Assembly: GCF_009749525.1 (NCBI RefSeq) | Contig: NZ_WOAC01000007.1 | Span: forward strand, 62,001 to 126,000 | DNA length: 64,000 bases | Source: Mesorhizobium xinjiangense | GTDB taxonomy: Bacteria > Pseudomonadota > Alphaproteobacteria > Rhizobiales > Rhizobiaceae | Direction: 5' to 3' | Shown: positions 8,240 to 17,044 of the stretch, one piece after another | How the letters are laid out: every line of letters begins with the position of its first letter | How positions within the stretch are numbered: position 1 is the stretch's first letter | The notes under the pieces: generated by a model | The model's database searches: none | What the model was told of the DNA's origin: nothing | The model's input: the letters and a program-made list of their open reading frames with translations, nothing else | Program-made: the position numbers and the translations under genes

Positions 8240-9082
8240 TCACATCAGCATCTGCCCTGCACGAACCGGCGAGCATCCGGCGAAGTCGCGGAACTCGCGC
8301 ACCAGATGCGCCTGGTCGGCATAGCCGCATTCCAGCGCGATGTCGGCCCAGTCGGGCGACGCCTGAGCGCGTGCCTTGGCGAGCGCACTGTTGAAGCGCA
8401 CGATGCGGGCCACCGTTTTCGGATTGGCCCCGACTTCGATTGAAAATCGGTGCGCCAGATGCTTGCGGCTGACATCGAGGCGTCTGGCCAGGGTTTCGAC
8501 GCGCAGCCGGCCGCCGCTGCCGACCAGTGCCGCATAGGCGGCCGCGATTGCCGGGGAGGCGGTCGCCGGGCGTTTGCCGAGACGTTGGATCACGAAGGCT
8601 GCGGCGAGGTCGGCCCGTCGGTTCCAGTCCGCCTCTTCGCCGAGGCGCTGGCGCAGTTCGGCAAAGGCCGGGCCCAGCAGGTCGTCGGGCGCAATCAGAC
8701 GGCTGTTGAGTTCATGCATGGGCAGGCCGAAGAAGCGATAGGCGCCGAGCGGCGTGAAGTTGATCTGCAGGCAATGCGCCGAACCGAAGGAATCGATGAC
8801 GACATTGCGCGGGGCGAGCCCGGAGGCGAAGCTTGTCACGGTGTCCGATGGTCCGGGCGTATGGCCGATGCCGATGGCGAAGGGACCGTCGAAGCCGATG
8901 ATCAAAGGTATGTCCAGCGAAGCTGGTTCGATCTGCCGGAAATGACCGGGAACGCTCTCGCGATAGCAGGTGATGCTCGTGACGTGACCGGCAAGAGCGG
9001 CCGGAGCGCCGCGGTGCAGGATCTCGTAATGGCCGCATTGCGGCGGGCTCGGCAAGGCCGGTGCGGGCGATCGGGCTTCCAT
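8240..9082 (-). CDS. AraC-family transcriptional regulator
   Basis: The 280-residue protein has an N-terminal ligand-binding half (about 1-150) and a C-terminal double helix-turn-helix of AraC type (about 180-275). The second helix-turn-helix contains DIALECGYADQAHLVREFRDFAGCSP, the usual AraC signature form. The ATG at 9082 is chosen because AGGAGGA lies 8 nt upstream. An open frame continues 30 codons further, but those codons are encoded by the dispersed hairpin repeat at 9118-9228 and are not protein. The gene is alone between the VOC gene and the peptide transporter ATPase; which promoter it controls is unknown. Its own promoter must lie in or beyond the repeat. Confidence 0.86.
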   Translation of the reverse strand: MEARSPAPALPSPPQCGHYEILHRGAPAALAGHVTSITCYRESVPGHFRQIEPASLDIPLIIGFDGPFAIGIGHTPGPSDTVTSFASGLAPRNVVIDSFGSAHCLQINFTPLGAYRFFGLPMHELNSRLIAPDDLLGPAFAELRQRLGEEADWNRRADLAAAFVIQRLGKRPATASPAIAAAYAALVGSGGRLRVETLARRLDVSRKHLAHRFSIEVGANPKTVARIVRFNSALAKARAQASPDWADIALECGYADQAHLVREFRDFAGCSPVRAGQMLM

Positions 9083-9117
9083 CGAAAACGTCCTCCTGGC
9101 TCGGTCAGGAAGCTTAG

Positions 9118-9228
9118 CGCGCGTTCGCTTCAAACGGAAACGTTTGAAGCAAAGATATGCGCGCCAGATCAATATTCTGGAGCATGTACCTTTCGCTCAA
9201 ACGATTCCGTTTGAGCGGGAGATGCTCT
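9118..9228 (-). repeat. RIME-like hairpin repeat, copy D (inverted)
   Basis: This is the ~110-bp element also seen at 25311, 25423 and 31593, here in reverse orientation. It contains palindrome 1 (CGCTCAAACG..CGTTTGAGCG), a short CCAG..CTGG stem and palindrome 2 (CTTCAAACG..CGTTTGAAG), and differs from the 25311 copy by a few substitutions and one inserted base. It sits between the araC gene start and the ABC transporter ATPase stop. Confidence 0.85.
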
Positions 9229-9372
9229 GGGCGATCGGCATGCGATGGAAAAGGCTCGCCGCTCCGATGGTCTATCCGGCCAATCCGGCGGCAAGGGCGC
9301 GAGGCGGGTTCGTGTCGTCCAGAAGCAGCCGGGCGCCCGTCTTCATGGCGAGTATGGCGCCGATGCGCGCGA

Positions 9373-10998
9373 TCACCCCTGTTCCTGCAGCTTCCGCCTG
9401 ATTGCGCGGCGCAGGTCCGGCGCCGCGGCAATCAGTGCCTTGGCCGCATCCGATTGCGGATTGTCGAGCACCGCGCCGGTGCGTCCCTCTTCGACGATCC
9501 GGCCGTCATGCATCACCATCACCTCGTCGGTAATGGCGCGGGCGACCGTCAGGTCGTGGGTGATGAAGAGATAGGCCACGCCCAGCCGCTGGTTCAGATC
9601 GGCGAAGAGGTCGAGGATCTGGGCCCGGATCGAGACGTCGAGCGCGGAGACCGGCTCGTCGGCCACGACCAGCTTGGGCCGCGTGATGATGGCGCGGGCG
9701 ATCGAGATGCGCTGGCGCTGGCCGCCGGAGAACTCGTGCGGATACTTGTCCATATCGGCCGGCCGCATGCCGACCTCGTGCAGGGCATTCGCCACCATTT
9801 CGCGCCGCTCGGCGCGCGAGGGCTTCTTTTCCAGAAGGTGGAGCGGCTCGGCGACAAGGCGCTCGACCCGGTGACGCGGATCGAAGGAGCCGTATGGATC
9901 CTGGAAGACGACCTGCATGTTGCGCCGTGCGGGGCGCAGCGCGGCCTCTTTGCGGCTGGCAAGGCTCTCGCCCATGAAACGGATTTCGCCGCCGGTCGGA
10001 TTGTCGAGCGCCAGGATCATGCGCGCCAGTGTCGACTTTCCGCAACCCGAACGGCCGACGAGCGCGACCGACTGTCCGGGCTTCATGGAGAAGGACACGC
10101 CATCAACGGCGCGGAACGGCTCGGTCTTCTTCCACAAGGACCTGCGGCGGCCGGGATAGTCGCGCACGACCGTGTCGACCTGCAAGAGGTCGCCGGTGGT
10201 CGAGGAGGCAGCATGCCTGTTGGGCCGCTCCGGTGCATGCATGGAGGACTGGGCAAGCTGGCGCGTATAGGGGTGGACCTGGGCAGACAGCGTCTTTGCC
10301 GTCTCGCCTTCTTCCATCACCTCGCCATGGCGCATGATCGTCACGCGGTCGGCCATGTCGGTGACGACGGCCAGATCGTGCGAGATGAGCAGGAGCCCCA
10401 TGCGGTCCTCGGCGACAAGGTCGCGCAGCAGGTCGAGGATCTGCGCCTGCAAGACCACGTCGAGCGCCGTCGTCGGCTCGTCGGCGATCAAAAGTTTCGG
10501 CTTCAGCGCGCAGGCGATGGCGATGACGACGCGCTGGCGCTGGCCGCCGGAAAGCTCGTGCGGGAAGCGCGACAGCGGAAATTGCGCTTCGGGCAGGCCG
10601 ACCCGCTCGAGCATGCGCCGGGCGCTTGCCTCGGCATTGGCGCGGTTGGCGCCGGTGTGCCAGCGAATGCCTTCGGCGACCTGCTCGCCGATCGTCTTGA
10701 CCGGGTTGAGCGCGGTCATCGGCTCCTGGAACACCATGCCGATATCGTCGCCGCGCAGGCGGCACATGGCCTCCTCACTCGCCGACAGGATGTCGATGCC
10801 GTCGAAGGTGACGCGGCCGGCCGCGCGGGCGGCCTGCGGCAGGAGTTGCATCAGGGTGAGCGCCGTCATCGACTTGCCCGACCCGGATTCGCCGACCAGC
10901 CCCATCGTTTCGCCGGCGCCGATCGACAGATCGACATCCTTCAGGATCGGTGTGGCGCCGATCGACAGGGACAGCTTTTCGATTTCGACCAGGGTCAT
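9373..10998 (-). CDS. ABC transporter ATP-binding protein, DppD-DppF fusion
   Basis: The 541-residue tandem ATPase corresponds to fused DppD and DppF domains, as in YejF or GsiA. The first domain has Walker A GESGSGKS (36-43), signature LSGGQRQRV and Walker B LLIADEPTTALD. The second has Walker A GRSGCGKST (near 325), signature FSGGQRQRIS and Walker B LVVADEPVSALD. Each is followed by an oligopeptide-transporter C-terminal region. It energises uptake of a peptide, opine or similar solute through the two permeases encoded upstream. Its start overlaps the DppC-type stop by one base (TGATG), indicating translational coupling as the last gene of the operon. Confidence 0.93.
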   Translation of the reverse strand: MTLVEIEKLSLSIGATPILKDVDLSIGAGETMGLVGESGSGKSMTALTLMQLLPQAARAAGRVTFDGIDILSASEEAMCRLRGDDIGMVFQEPMTALNPVKTIGEQVAEGIRWHTGANRANAEASARRMLERVGLPEAQFPLSRFPHELSGGQRQRVVIAIACALKPKLLIADEPTTALDVVLQAQILDLLRDLVAEDRMGLLLISHDLAVVTDMADRVTIMRHGEVMEEGETAKTLSAQVHPYTRQLAQSSMHAPERPNRHAASSTTGDLLQVDTVVRDYPGRRRSLWKKTEPFRAVDGVSFSMKPGQSVALVGRSGCGKSTLARMILALDNPTGGEIRFMGESLASRKEAALRPARRNMQVVFQDPYGSFDPRHRVERLVAEPLHLLEKKPSRAERREMVANALHEVGMRPADMDKYPHEFSGGQRQRISIARAIITRPKLVVADEPVSALDVSIRAQILDLFADLNQRLGVAYLFITHDLTVARAITDEVMVMHDGRIVEEGRTGAVLDNPQSDAAKALIAAAPDLRRAIRRKLQEQG

Positions 10999-11867
10999 CA
11001 GCGTTCGCGCCTCAATTTCGGGTCGAGCACGTCGCGCAGACCGTCACCGAGCAGGTTCAGCCCGAGCACGGTGACGACGATCGCCATGCCGGGAAACAGT
11101 GCCAGATGCGGCGCCACCATCATGCGCGTCTGGGCATCGAACAGCATGCGGCCCCAGGACGGCATGGGCGGTTGCGTGCCGAGCCCGACATAGGAAAGCC
11201 CGGCCTCCGCGAGGATGCCGAGCGCGAACTGGATCGTGCCCTGGACGAGCAGCATGGAGGCGATGTTGGGCAGGATGTGCTCGAGCGTGATCAGCGTCTT
11301 GCCCTTGCCGGCGGCGCGGGCTGCCAGGATGAACTCGCGCGGCCACAGCGAAAGGGCGCCGGCGCGCGCCACGCGGGCGAAGACCGGAACGTTGAAAATG
11401 CCGATGGCGATGATGGCATTGAGCGCGCCGGGGCCGAATATGGCGGTGATCATGATCGCCGAGAGCAGGGCAGGGAAGGCGAAGACGAGATCGTTGAAGC
11501 GCATCAGCGCCTCGTCGACCCATCCGCCCCGCGCCGCGGCCCAGCAGCCCAGCGGCACACCGAGCCCCATGCCGATGACGACGGCAACGATAGCCACGGC
11601 GATGGAATTGCGCGAGCCGACCATGATCATCGACAGGATGTCGCGACCGAAATGGTCGGTGCCGAACGGATGCACCCAGGAGAGCCCCCGCATGCGCTGG
11701 CCCATCTCGATGGCGGTCACGTCGTAGGGCGTCCAGACAAAGGACAGAAGCGCCATGGCCGCGATCAGCACGGTGATGACGAAACCGGCGAGGAACGAGC
11801 GGTTGGCAAAGGCGAGCCGGATGAAGGCGCCCGTGCCGTCCTGGGCGGTGTGATCCTGCGCGGTCAT
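10998..11867 (-). CDS. ABC transporter permease, DppC-type
   Basis: The 289-residue inner-membrane permease has an N-terminal OppC-type segment and six predicted membrane spans. The EAA loop is visible as LARAAGKGKTLITLEHILPN near residue 205. FGTDHFGRDILSMIMVGSRNS near residue 68 is the usual DppC/OppC motif before the permease core. It starts with the ATG at 11867, overlapping the DppB-type stop by one base, and ends in the same way against the ATPase. It forms the channel with the DppB-type permease. Substrate class is inferred from family only. Confidence 0.93.
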   Translation of the reverse strand: MTAQDHTAQDGTGAFIRLAFANRSFLAGFVITVLIAAMALLSFVWTPYDVTAIEMGQRMRGLSWVHPFGTDHFGRDILSMIMVGSRNSIAVAIVAVVIGMGLGVPLGCWAAARGGWVDEALMRFNDLVFAFPALLSAIMITAIFGPGALNAIIAIGIFNVPVFARVARAGALSLWPREFILAARAAGKGKTLITLEHILPNIASMLLVQGTIQFALGILAEAGLSYVGLGTQPPMPSWGRMLFDAQTRMMVAPHLALFPGMAIVVTVLGLNLLGDGLRDVLDPKLRRER

Positions 11868-12811
11868 CAGCGTGTCCTCAGCCGGGGATCGACCAGCGCG
11901 TAGCAAAGGTCGACGATCACGTTGACGATGATGACGCTGGCCACAAGCAGCATGACGACGCCTTCGACCACGATGAGATCGCGCTGCGTGATCGCCTGGA
12001 AGACGAGCCGGCCAAGCCCCGGCAGATAGAAGACGTTTTCGATGATGATGGTGCCGGCGAGCAGGAAAGCGAACTGCAGGCCGAGAATGGTCAGGACCGG
12101 GATCATGGCGTTCCTGAGCGCATGGCGCCACAACACGGAGCGCCGCGGCATGCCTTTCGCCCGCGCGGTGCGGATATAGTCCTCGCCCAGGACTTCGAGC
12201 AGGGCGGATCGCGTTACCCGCGCCAGGATGGCGGCCTGCGGCAGGGCGAGTGCAATGGCGGGCAGAAGAAGCGCCTTGACGCCGGCCCACAGGCCCGCCT
12301 CCCATCCGGGAAATCCGCCCGCCGGTACGAGCCGCAGCCAGACCGCGAAGACATAGATCAGGATCAGGGCGAACCAGAAATTGGGCACCGCCACGCCGAA
12401 CTGTGCCGCGCCCATGGCCACCGCGTCACCAGCCTTGCCGCGGCGCGAGGCGGCAAAGAGCCCGACGGGAATGGCGATCGCCGTCGACATGACGAGCGCT
12501 ATCACGGCAAGCGGCAGCGAGACGGCGGCACGCTCGGCGATCAGGTCGATGACCGGCGAGGAATAGGTGAAGGACTGGCCGAAATCGCCCCGTAGCAGGC
12601 CACCGGCCCAGTCGAGATAGCGCATGACGAGCGGCTGGTTGAGCCCCATCTGCTCGCGCAATGCCGCAAGCGCGTCCTCGGTCGCGTTCATGCCCAGCAT
12701 GAGCTGCGCCGGATCGCCGGGCACGATCTCGAGCACCGAGAAAACGACGATCGAGGCGACGATCAGCGTGGCAATGCCGATGGAAAGACGTTTGAGAATA
12801 TAGGCGATCAT
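11867..12811 (-). CDS. ABC transporter permease, DppB-type
   Basis: The 314-residue permease has the DppB/OppB architecture: an N-terminal span (LIVASIVVFSVLEIVPGDPA), a large periplasmic loop with the MGLNQPLVMRYLDWAGGLLRGDFG block, and five further spans. The EAA loop is YIRTARAKGMPRRSVLWRHALRN. It is the first gene of a three-gene coupled set (permease, permease, ATPase). It lies 241 bp downstream of the solute-binding protein gene, with a palindromic repeat in the gap. Confidence 0.93.
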   Translation of the reverse strand: MIAYILKRLSIGIATLIVASIVVFSVLEIVPGDPAQLMLGMNATEDALAALREQMGLNQPLVMRYLDWAGGLLRGDFGQSFTYSSPVIDLIAERAAVSLPLAVIALVMSTAIAIPVGLFAASRRGKAGDAVAMGAAQFGVAVPNFWFALILIYVFAVWLRLVPAGGFPGWEAGLWAGVKALLLPAIALALPQAAILARVTRSALLEVLGEDYIRTARAKGMPRRSVLWRHALRNAMIPVLTILGLQFAFLLAGTIIIENVFYLPGLGRLVFQAITQRDLIVVEGVVMLLVASVIIVNVIVDLCYALVDPRLRTR

Positions 12812-12858
12812 TGAAGGGCGATCATGACGGATAAATCTGCAAAGGGGGGTGTTTCATC

Positions 12859-13019
12859 GCGCCCCCCTCTGTCCTGCCGGACATCTCCCCCACGAGGGGG
12901 GAAATTGGCTCGAACGACCGGTTGCGCCAATCGCTGACGTTGCAGGTCAATCGGTGTCGCTTAGGCTTCCCATCTCCCCCCTCGTGGGGGAGATGGGCGG
13001 CAGCCCAGAGGGGGGCAAC
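12859..13019. repeat. large inverted palindromic repeat in the ABC transporter operon
   Basis: The left arm (12859-12908) and right arm (12967-13019) are imperfect reverse complements. Each carries the C/G block CATCTCCCCC..GGGGG and an outer CCCCCCTCTG/CAGAGGGGGG segment, with a spacer of about 58 bp. It resembles the C-run palindromic units common between genes in rhizobial-type genomes (from memory, not checked). Folded in mRNA it would put a strong structure between the binding-protein message and the permease message. Confidence 0.7.
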
Positions 13020-13052
13020 GTGGAAATCGATCATGGCCGGAGTAACAGTGGC

Positions 13053-14534
13053 CTATTCCGCCCACTGTACCTTGGTCAGGTCGTTGGCCTGTATGGGCGA
13101 ATTTTCCCACAAGCCTTCCAGCTTGGCGTCCCAGACGCCGATCTTGGGCAATTGGAACAGGTAGCCGTTGACCGCGTCGTCGGCGATGATCTTCTGTGCC
13201 TGCTTGTAGAGTTCGTTGCGCTTGGCCTGGTCGGAGGTGACTTCCAGTTCTTCCATCACCTTGTCGAAGGCGGGATTGTCGTACTGGAAGTAGTAGTCGT
13301 CGCGCGCATAGATGCCGATGTCGTTCGGCTCGGTATGCGAGACGATGGTGAGATCGTAGTCTTTCTGCTTGAAGACCTGATCGAGCCATTGCGCCCATTC
13401 GACCGGGATGATCTCCAATTCGATGCCGATCTCGCGCAACTGCGCGGCGACCACCTGGCCGCCGTCACGTGCATAGGCCGGCGGCGGCAGTTTCAGCGTC
13501 GCCTTGATCCCATCCTCAAAGCCCGCTTCGGCCAATAGCGCCTTGGCCTTTTCGATGTCGTGCGGATAGGTGTCGGTCAGGTCGACATAGGCCTCGTTGG
13601 CCGGGGAGAAATGCGAGCCGATCGGCGTGCCGTAGCCTGAGCCGTTGCCGGCAATGATCGCCTCGCGGTCGAGCGTATGGGCGATCGCCTGGCGCACCTT
13701 GAGCTGGTCGAACGGCGCCTTCTTGTTGTTGGTCGACAGGATCGTCTCGCCTTCCGTGGCGCCGATGACGACCTCGAAGCGCGAATCGGCCTCGATCTGC
13801 GGCAGCGCGTCGCCCGCCGGCATCTGGGGGAAGGCCTGGACGTCGCCCGTCAGGAGCGCCGGCACGGCGGCTGCGGCATCGGGGATGATGCGGAACTCGG
13901 CCTTGTCGAGATGGGCCGGCTCACCCCAGTAATCATCGGCCTTCGAGATGGTGATCGACGAACCCTTTGCCCAGTTGTCGAATTTGAACGGCCCGGTGCC
14001 GACCGGCTTTTCCTTGTTGGTCTCGGCCGATTCGGGCGCCACGATCACGGCGTCTCCCCAGCCCATATTGTAGAGGAACGAGCCTTGCGGGTTTTCCAGC
14101 GTCACCGTGACCGTCGCGGGATCGACGACCTCGACGGTTTCGATCGCCTCAAACAATCCCTTTTGCGCATTGGTCGAATCATCGGCGCGCGCCCGGTCGA
14201 GCGTGAACTTCACGTCCTCGGCGTCGAAATCGGTCCCGTCATGGAATTTTGCGCCTTCGCGCAGCTTGAAGGTGTAGACCTTGCCGTCGTCCGAAATCTC
14301 CCAGCTTTCGGCCAGTGCCGGCTGCACTTCGCCGCTCGGTCCGATTCGCGTCAGCCCCTCGAAGATGTTGGCGTAGACGATTTCGTCGATCGCGGCGGCC
14401 GCGCCTGCCGTCGGGTCGAGGTGCGGCGGCTCCAACACCACACCGACGACGAGATCGGTTCGCTGCGCCATTGCGGCCGTGCTGGTCGCCAGGGCCATCG
14501 CCGTCGCCGCCAATACCGATTTCCACATTGTCAT
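13053..14534 (-). CDS. ABC transporter substrate-binding protein, family 5 (peptide/opine/nickel type)
   Basis: The 493-residue protein has a signal peptide (residues 1-23, MTMWKSVLAATAMALATSTA..AMA), then a SBP_bac_5 fold. Recognisable blocks are LAESWEISDDGKVYTFKLREGAKFHDG, the VGTGPFKFDNW segment and AIAHTLDREAII. The ATG at 14534 is preceded by GGGAGAAGAAC; a longer in-frame start lacks a site. It is the periplasmic receptor for the downstream permeases and ATPase. The ligand is unknown. A higher level of this product than of the permeases would be expected from the repeat that follows it, but that is inference. Confidence 0.92.
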   Translation of the reverse strand: MTMWKSVLAATAMALATSTAAMAQRTDLVVGVVLEPPHLDPTAGAAAAIDEIVYANIFEGLTRIGPSGEVQPALAESWEISDDGKVYTFKLREGAKFHDGTDFDAEDVKFTLDRARADDSTNAQKGLFEAIETVEVVDPATVTVTLENPQGSFLYNMGWGDAVIVAPESAETNKEKPVGTGPFKFDNWAKGSSITISKADDYWGEPAHLDKAEFRIIPDAAAAVPALLTGDVQAFPQMPAGDALPQIEADSRFEVVIGATEGETILSTNNKKAPFDQLKVRQAIAHTLDREAIIAGNGSGYGTPIGSHFSPANEAYVDLTDTYPHDIEKAKALLAEAGFEDGIKATLKLPPPAYARDGGQVVAAQLREIGIELEIIPVEWAQWLDQVFKQKDYDLTIVSHTEPNDIGIYARDDYYFQYDNPAFDKVMEELEVTSDQAKRNELYKQAQKIIADDAVNGYLFQLPKIGVWDAKLEGLWENSPIQANDLTKVQWAE

Positions 14535-14739
14535 GTTCTTCTCCCGTGTTCCCGCATGTTCGGATCCCGGGCCGATCAAAGCGCGAAACAGGCCGCGAGT
14601 AAATCGCGATTGTCGCCTGGTCCAAGCCTATTCAGGGGATCGGAGGGAAAGTTCGGCGTGAGGGCAATGTAAGGCATTTCACTGATGCGGCATCTGCCTG
14701 CCGTTACGTAGCGTCACCGGGGGCGCAGGGAAATGCATC

Positions 14740-15039
14740 ATGACAAGAATTGCTCGTGCATTCAGGCGCAACAAGGTCCTGCTTCGATACCTGGCCGGCC
14801 TCGCGGTGGCGGTCCTGTTGGGCCTGGGCGCCGGCATTGCGGGGCAGGGCGTCGGCACCGGCGATGCATCCGGCCTTGTCGGGAAGACGGTGATGCTGGC
14901 GCGCTTCGGCGGCAACACCGGACACGGATTCTCCCGAACAATGCCCGATGAGCGGGTTAACGCGACAGTTTCCAGCGCTTGTGGAACCACATCCACTGGC
15001 CGGGATTGGCGCGCACCCATTCCTCGACAATGTCGTTGA
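14740..15039 (+). CDS. possible small membrane-anchored protein (doubtful)
   Basis: This 99-codon frame opens with a basic segment and one hydrophobic stretch (LLRYLAGLAVAVLLGLGAGIAG, about 15-36), with CAGGG 9 nt before the ATG. Codon use is GC-rich at third positions in the first 65 codons. However, the last third overlaps the 3' end of lpxXL antisense, and no family is recognised. It is the only candidate gene in the 422-bp gap 14535-14956; otherwise I see nothing in that gap. Confidence 0.25.
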   Translation: MTRIARAFRRNKVLLRYLAGLAVAVLLGLGAGIAGQGVGTGDASGLVGKTVMLARFGGNTGHGFSRTMPDERVNATVSSACGTTSTGRDWRAPIPRQCR

Positions 15040-15898
15040 GCAACCGCGTCGTGGCGTCGATGTCGAGCGTGCCGGCGGATGTGCGCGGCAGGTCGAGCTT
15101 GTCGAAAATGGTCAGACGGAAGCGGTTGCCGGGCAGTCGTACGCTCAGCGCGGGATAGACGTCGCACTCGTACTGGCGCGCGAGCTTTGCCAGGAGCGGG
15201 CTTGTCTCGCAAGGACGGCCGAAGAAGGTCGTCTCGACGCCGCGCCGGAATTTCTGGTCGACGAGCATCCCGACATTGCCGCCACGCTCCAGCACGCGGG
15301 CGAGCGTGAAGGCTGCGCCGCGGCGCGAGGCGATGAGATCGCCCATGGAGTCTTCGCGTTTCGACAGGACCTCCGCCGCCAGGTAGGGGTTGTTGGGGGC
15401 GCGGAAGAGTGCGGCCACGGGCAATTCATAGGCGGCTGCGGCCACCGGCAGCAGCTCGAAATTGCCGATATGGCCGGTGAAGAAGATGTGCGGGCGCTTC
15501 TCGTCGCGCAATTGCCTGAAAAGCTCTTCGCCGATCACCTCGACCCGGGCGGGTTCGTCGCTGTCGGGAACGAAGTCGAACAATTGTTCCATGAAGATAT
15601 ATTCGACGCCGAGGCGCGCCATGTTGCCCCACATGTCGAGGGCAATTTGCTTGATCTCGTCTTCGGACTTTTCGGGGAAGGCGCGGCGCAGATTGTCGAG
15701 CGCCACGCGGTGACGGCCGAACAACGGCCCGAGGCGCCGCGCCGCCCGGTCGATAAAATCGAGCGCGCGGTCGGCCGGCAGGCGCCGCAGCAGGCGCAAC
15801 AGACCGATGGCGACCTGCGCGATCAGCCAGTAATTGGCCGTGCGCAGCGCATTGGCCGCCTTGAAGGTGGCGCGTCGGAAGAGATTGCTGCCCGGCAC
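14957..15898 (-). CDS. lpxXL: lipid A very-long-chain fatty acid acyltransferase LpxXL
   Basis: The 313-residue lauroyl/myristoyl-type acyltransferase (LpxL/HtrB family) has the catalytic HX4E motif in GHIGNFELLP near residue 142. The neighbouring DQKFRRGVETTFFGRP block is also typical. Within the acpXL cluster it is the enzyme that transfers the very long chain (27-hydroxyoctacosanoate-type) acyl group from AcpXL to lipid A. The start is a GTG at 15898, 6 bp after the adhXL stop and preceded by a GGGGTG run; no ATG fits better. It is the distal gene of the operon. Membrane association through the N-terminal hydrophobic segment is expected. Confidence 0.88.
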   Translation of the reverse strand: MPGSNLFRRATFKAANALRTANYWLIAQVAIGLLRLLRRLPADRALDFIDRAARRLGPLFGRHRVALDNLRRAFPEKSEDEIKQIALDMWGNMARLGVEYIFMEQLFDFVPDSDEPARVEVIGEELFRQLRDEKRPHIFFTGHIGNFELLPVAAAAYELPVAALFRAPNNPYLAAEVLSKREDSMGDLIASRRGAAFTLARVLERGGNVGMLVDQKFRRGVETTFFGRPCETSPLLAKLARQYECDVYPALSVRLPGNRFRLTIFDKLDLPRTSAGTLDIDATTRLLNDIVEEWVRANPGQWMWFHKRWKLSR

Positions 15899-15904
15899 AG
15901 CCGG

Positions 15905-16948
15905 TCACCCCACGCGCAGGATGATCTTGCCGAATACGGCACGGCCTTCCATGCGTTTCAGCGCTTCGCCGATATCGTCGAACCCGACCTCGGTGTCGAT
16001 CACGGGATGGACGAGGCCCGCGGCCATCTTCTGCATGGCGTCGGCCATGTTTTCCATGCGGCAGCCGAAGGAGCCGAACAGCTTCAACTGCTGCTGGAAG
16101 AGTTGCATCAGGTTGATCTGGGTGGAGACGCCGGAGGTCGATCCGCAGGTGACCAGGCGGCCGCCGCGCTTGAGGCTGAGCATGGAGCCGGCCCATGTGT
16201 CGGCGCCGACATGTTCGAAGACGACATCGACGCCCTTTTTCTTGGTCAGCTTGCGCACCACGCCTTCGAACCGGTCCTCGCGGTAGTTGATGACGTGATC
16301 GGCACCCAGCGCCTTGGCCTTATCGATCTTGTCGTCGGAGCCGACCGTGGTGATGACGGTGCAGCCCATTTTCTTGGCGAGCTGTATGGCGGCGGTGCCG
16401 ATGCCGGAGCCGCCGGCATGCACGAGAATGGTCTCGCCGGGCTCGAGCCTGGCATTGTCGAACAGCATGTGCTCGACCGTGCCGAAGGTGACCGGGGCGA
16501 GCGCCGCGCCGACCTCTGAGACTCCGGGCGGGGCGGGCACCAGGAGCCTCGCCGGCAGGTTGATCTTCTCTTGCGCAAAACCGTCGAGATGGAAGCCGTG
16601 CACGCCCGAGACATGTTCGCACAGATTGTCGCGGCCCTCGCGGCAGGCGCGGCAAAGCCCGCAGGTGCGCGCACCGTAGATGGATACGAGCTGGCCGGGC
16701 TGCAGATGGGCGACGCCGGGGCCAACGGCCGACACGGTGCCGGCGGCTTCCGCACCGATGACCAGCGGCATCTTGCGCTTGGCAAATGCCATGCCGCGCC
16801 AGCCCCACACGTCGATATGGTTGAGTGCCACCGCATTGATGTCGACGGTCACCTCGCCCAGTCCCGGCAGCGGCGGCGGCGGCAGATCGATCGTTTCGAT
16901 CTTGCGGTCCTCGACGAGTTGCAATGCGCGCATGAGTACGACTTTCAT
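15905..16948 (-). CDS. zinc-binding dehydrogenase of the AcpXL cluster
   Basis: The 347-residue medium-chain dehydrogenase/reductase has an N-terminal GroES-like domain with the structural-zinc cysteines in TCGLCRACREGRDNLCE (about 95-110). The NADP-binding Rossmann domain has VHAGGSGIGTAAIQLAKKMG near 171. In rhizobia the equivalent gene (adh2XL or fabXL) sits between fabF1XL and lpxXL and is thought to act in very-long-chain fatty acid synthesis, perhaps as an enoyl-ACP-type reductase. Two ATGs are possible, 16948 and 16933; neither has a strong Shine-Dalgarno site, and the longer is given. A gap of 96 bp with a weak inverted repeat (16971-16987 and 17023-17039) separates it from fabF1XL. 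Confidence 0.85.
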   Translation of the reverse strand: MKVVLMRALQLVEDRKIETIDLPPPPLPGLGEVTVDINAVALNHIDVWGWRGMAFAKRKMPLVIGAEAAGTVSAVGPGVAHLQPGQLVSIYGARTCGLCRACREGRDNLCEHVSGVHGFHLDGFAQEKINLPARLLVPAPPGVSEVGAALAPVTFGTVEHMLFDNARLEPGETILVHAGGSGIGTAAIQLAKKMGCTVITTVGSDDKIDKAKALGADHVINYREDRFEGVVRKLTKKKGVDVVFEHVGADTWAGSMLSLKRGGRLVTCGSTSGVSTQINLMQLFQQQLKLFGSFGCRMENMADAMQKMAAGLVHPVIDTEVGFDDIGEALKRMEGRAVFGKIILRVG

Positions 16949-17044
16949 GAATCTGGATAGCTATAGGGGACAGCAAACAGCAAATAGCATATTGCGACGG
17001 GGGCAGCGCCGTTCGCTACTCCCTATTCGCCGTTTGCCCCATTG

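Noticed and set aside
9083-9172. Thirty extra codons at the start of the AraC regulator (MIWRAYLCFKRFRLKRTR..)
   Set aside because: They are encoded by the dispersed hairpin repeat, and a strong AGGAGGA site sits just before the ATG at 9082.
14479-14661. Small plus-strand frame across the binding protein start
   Set aside because: Antisense to the signal peptide region with no support.
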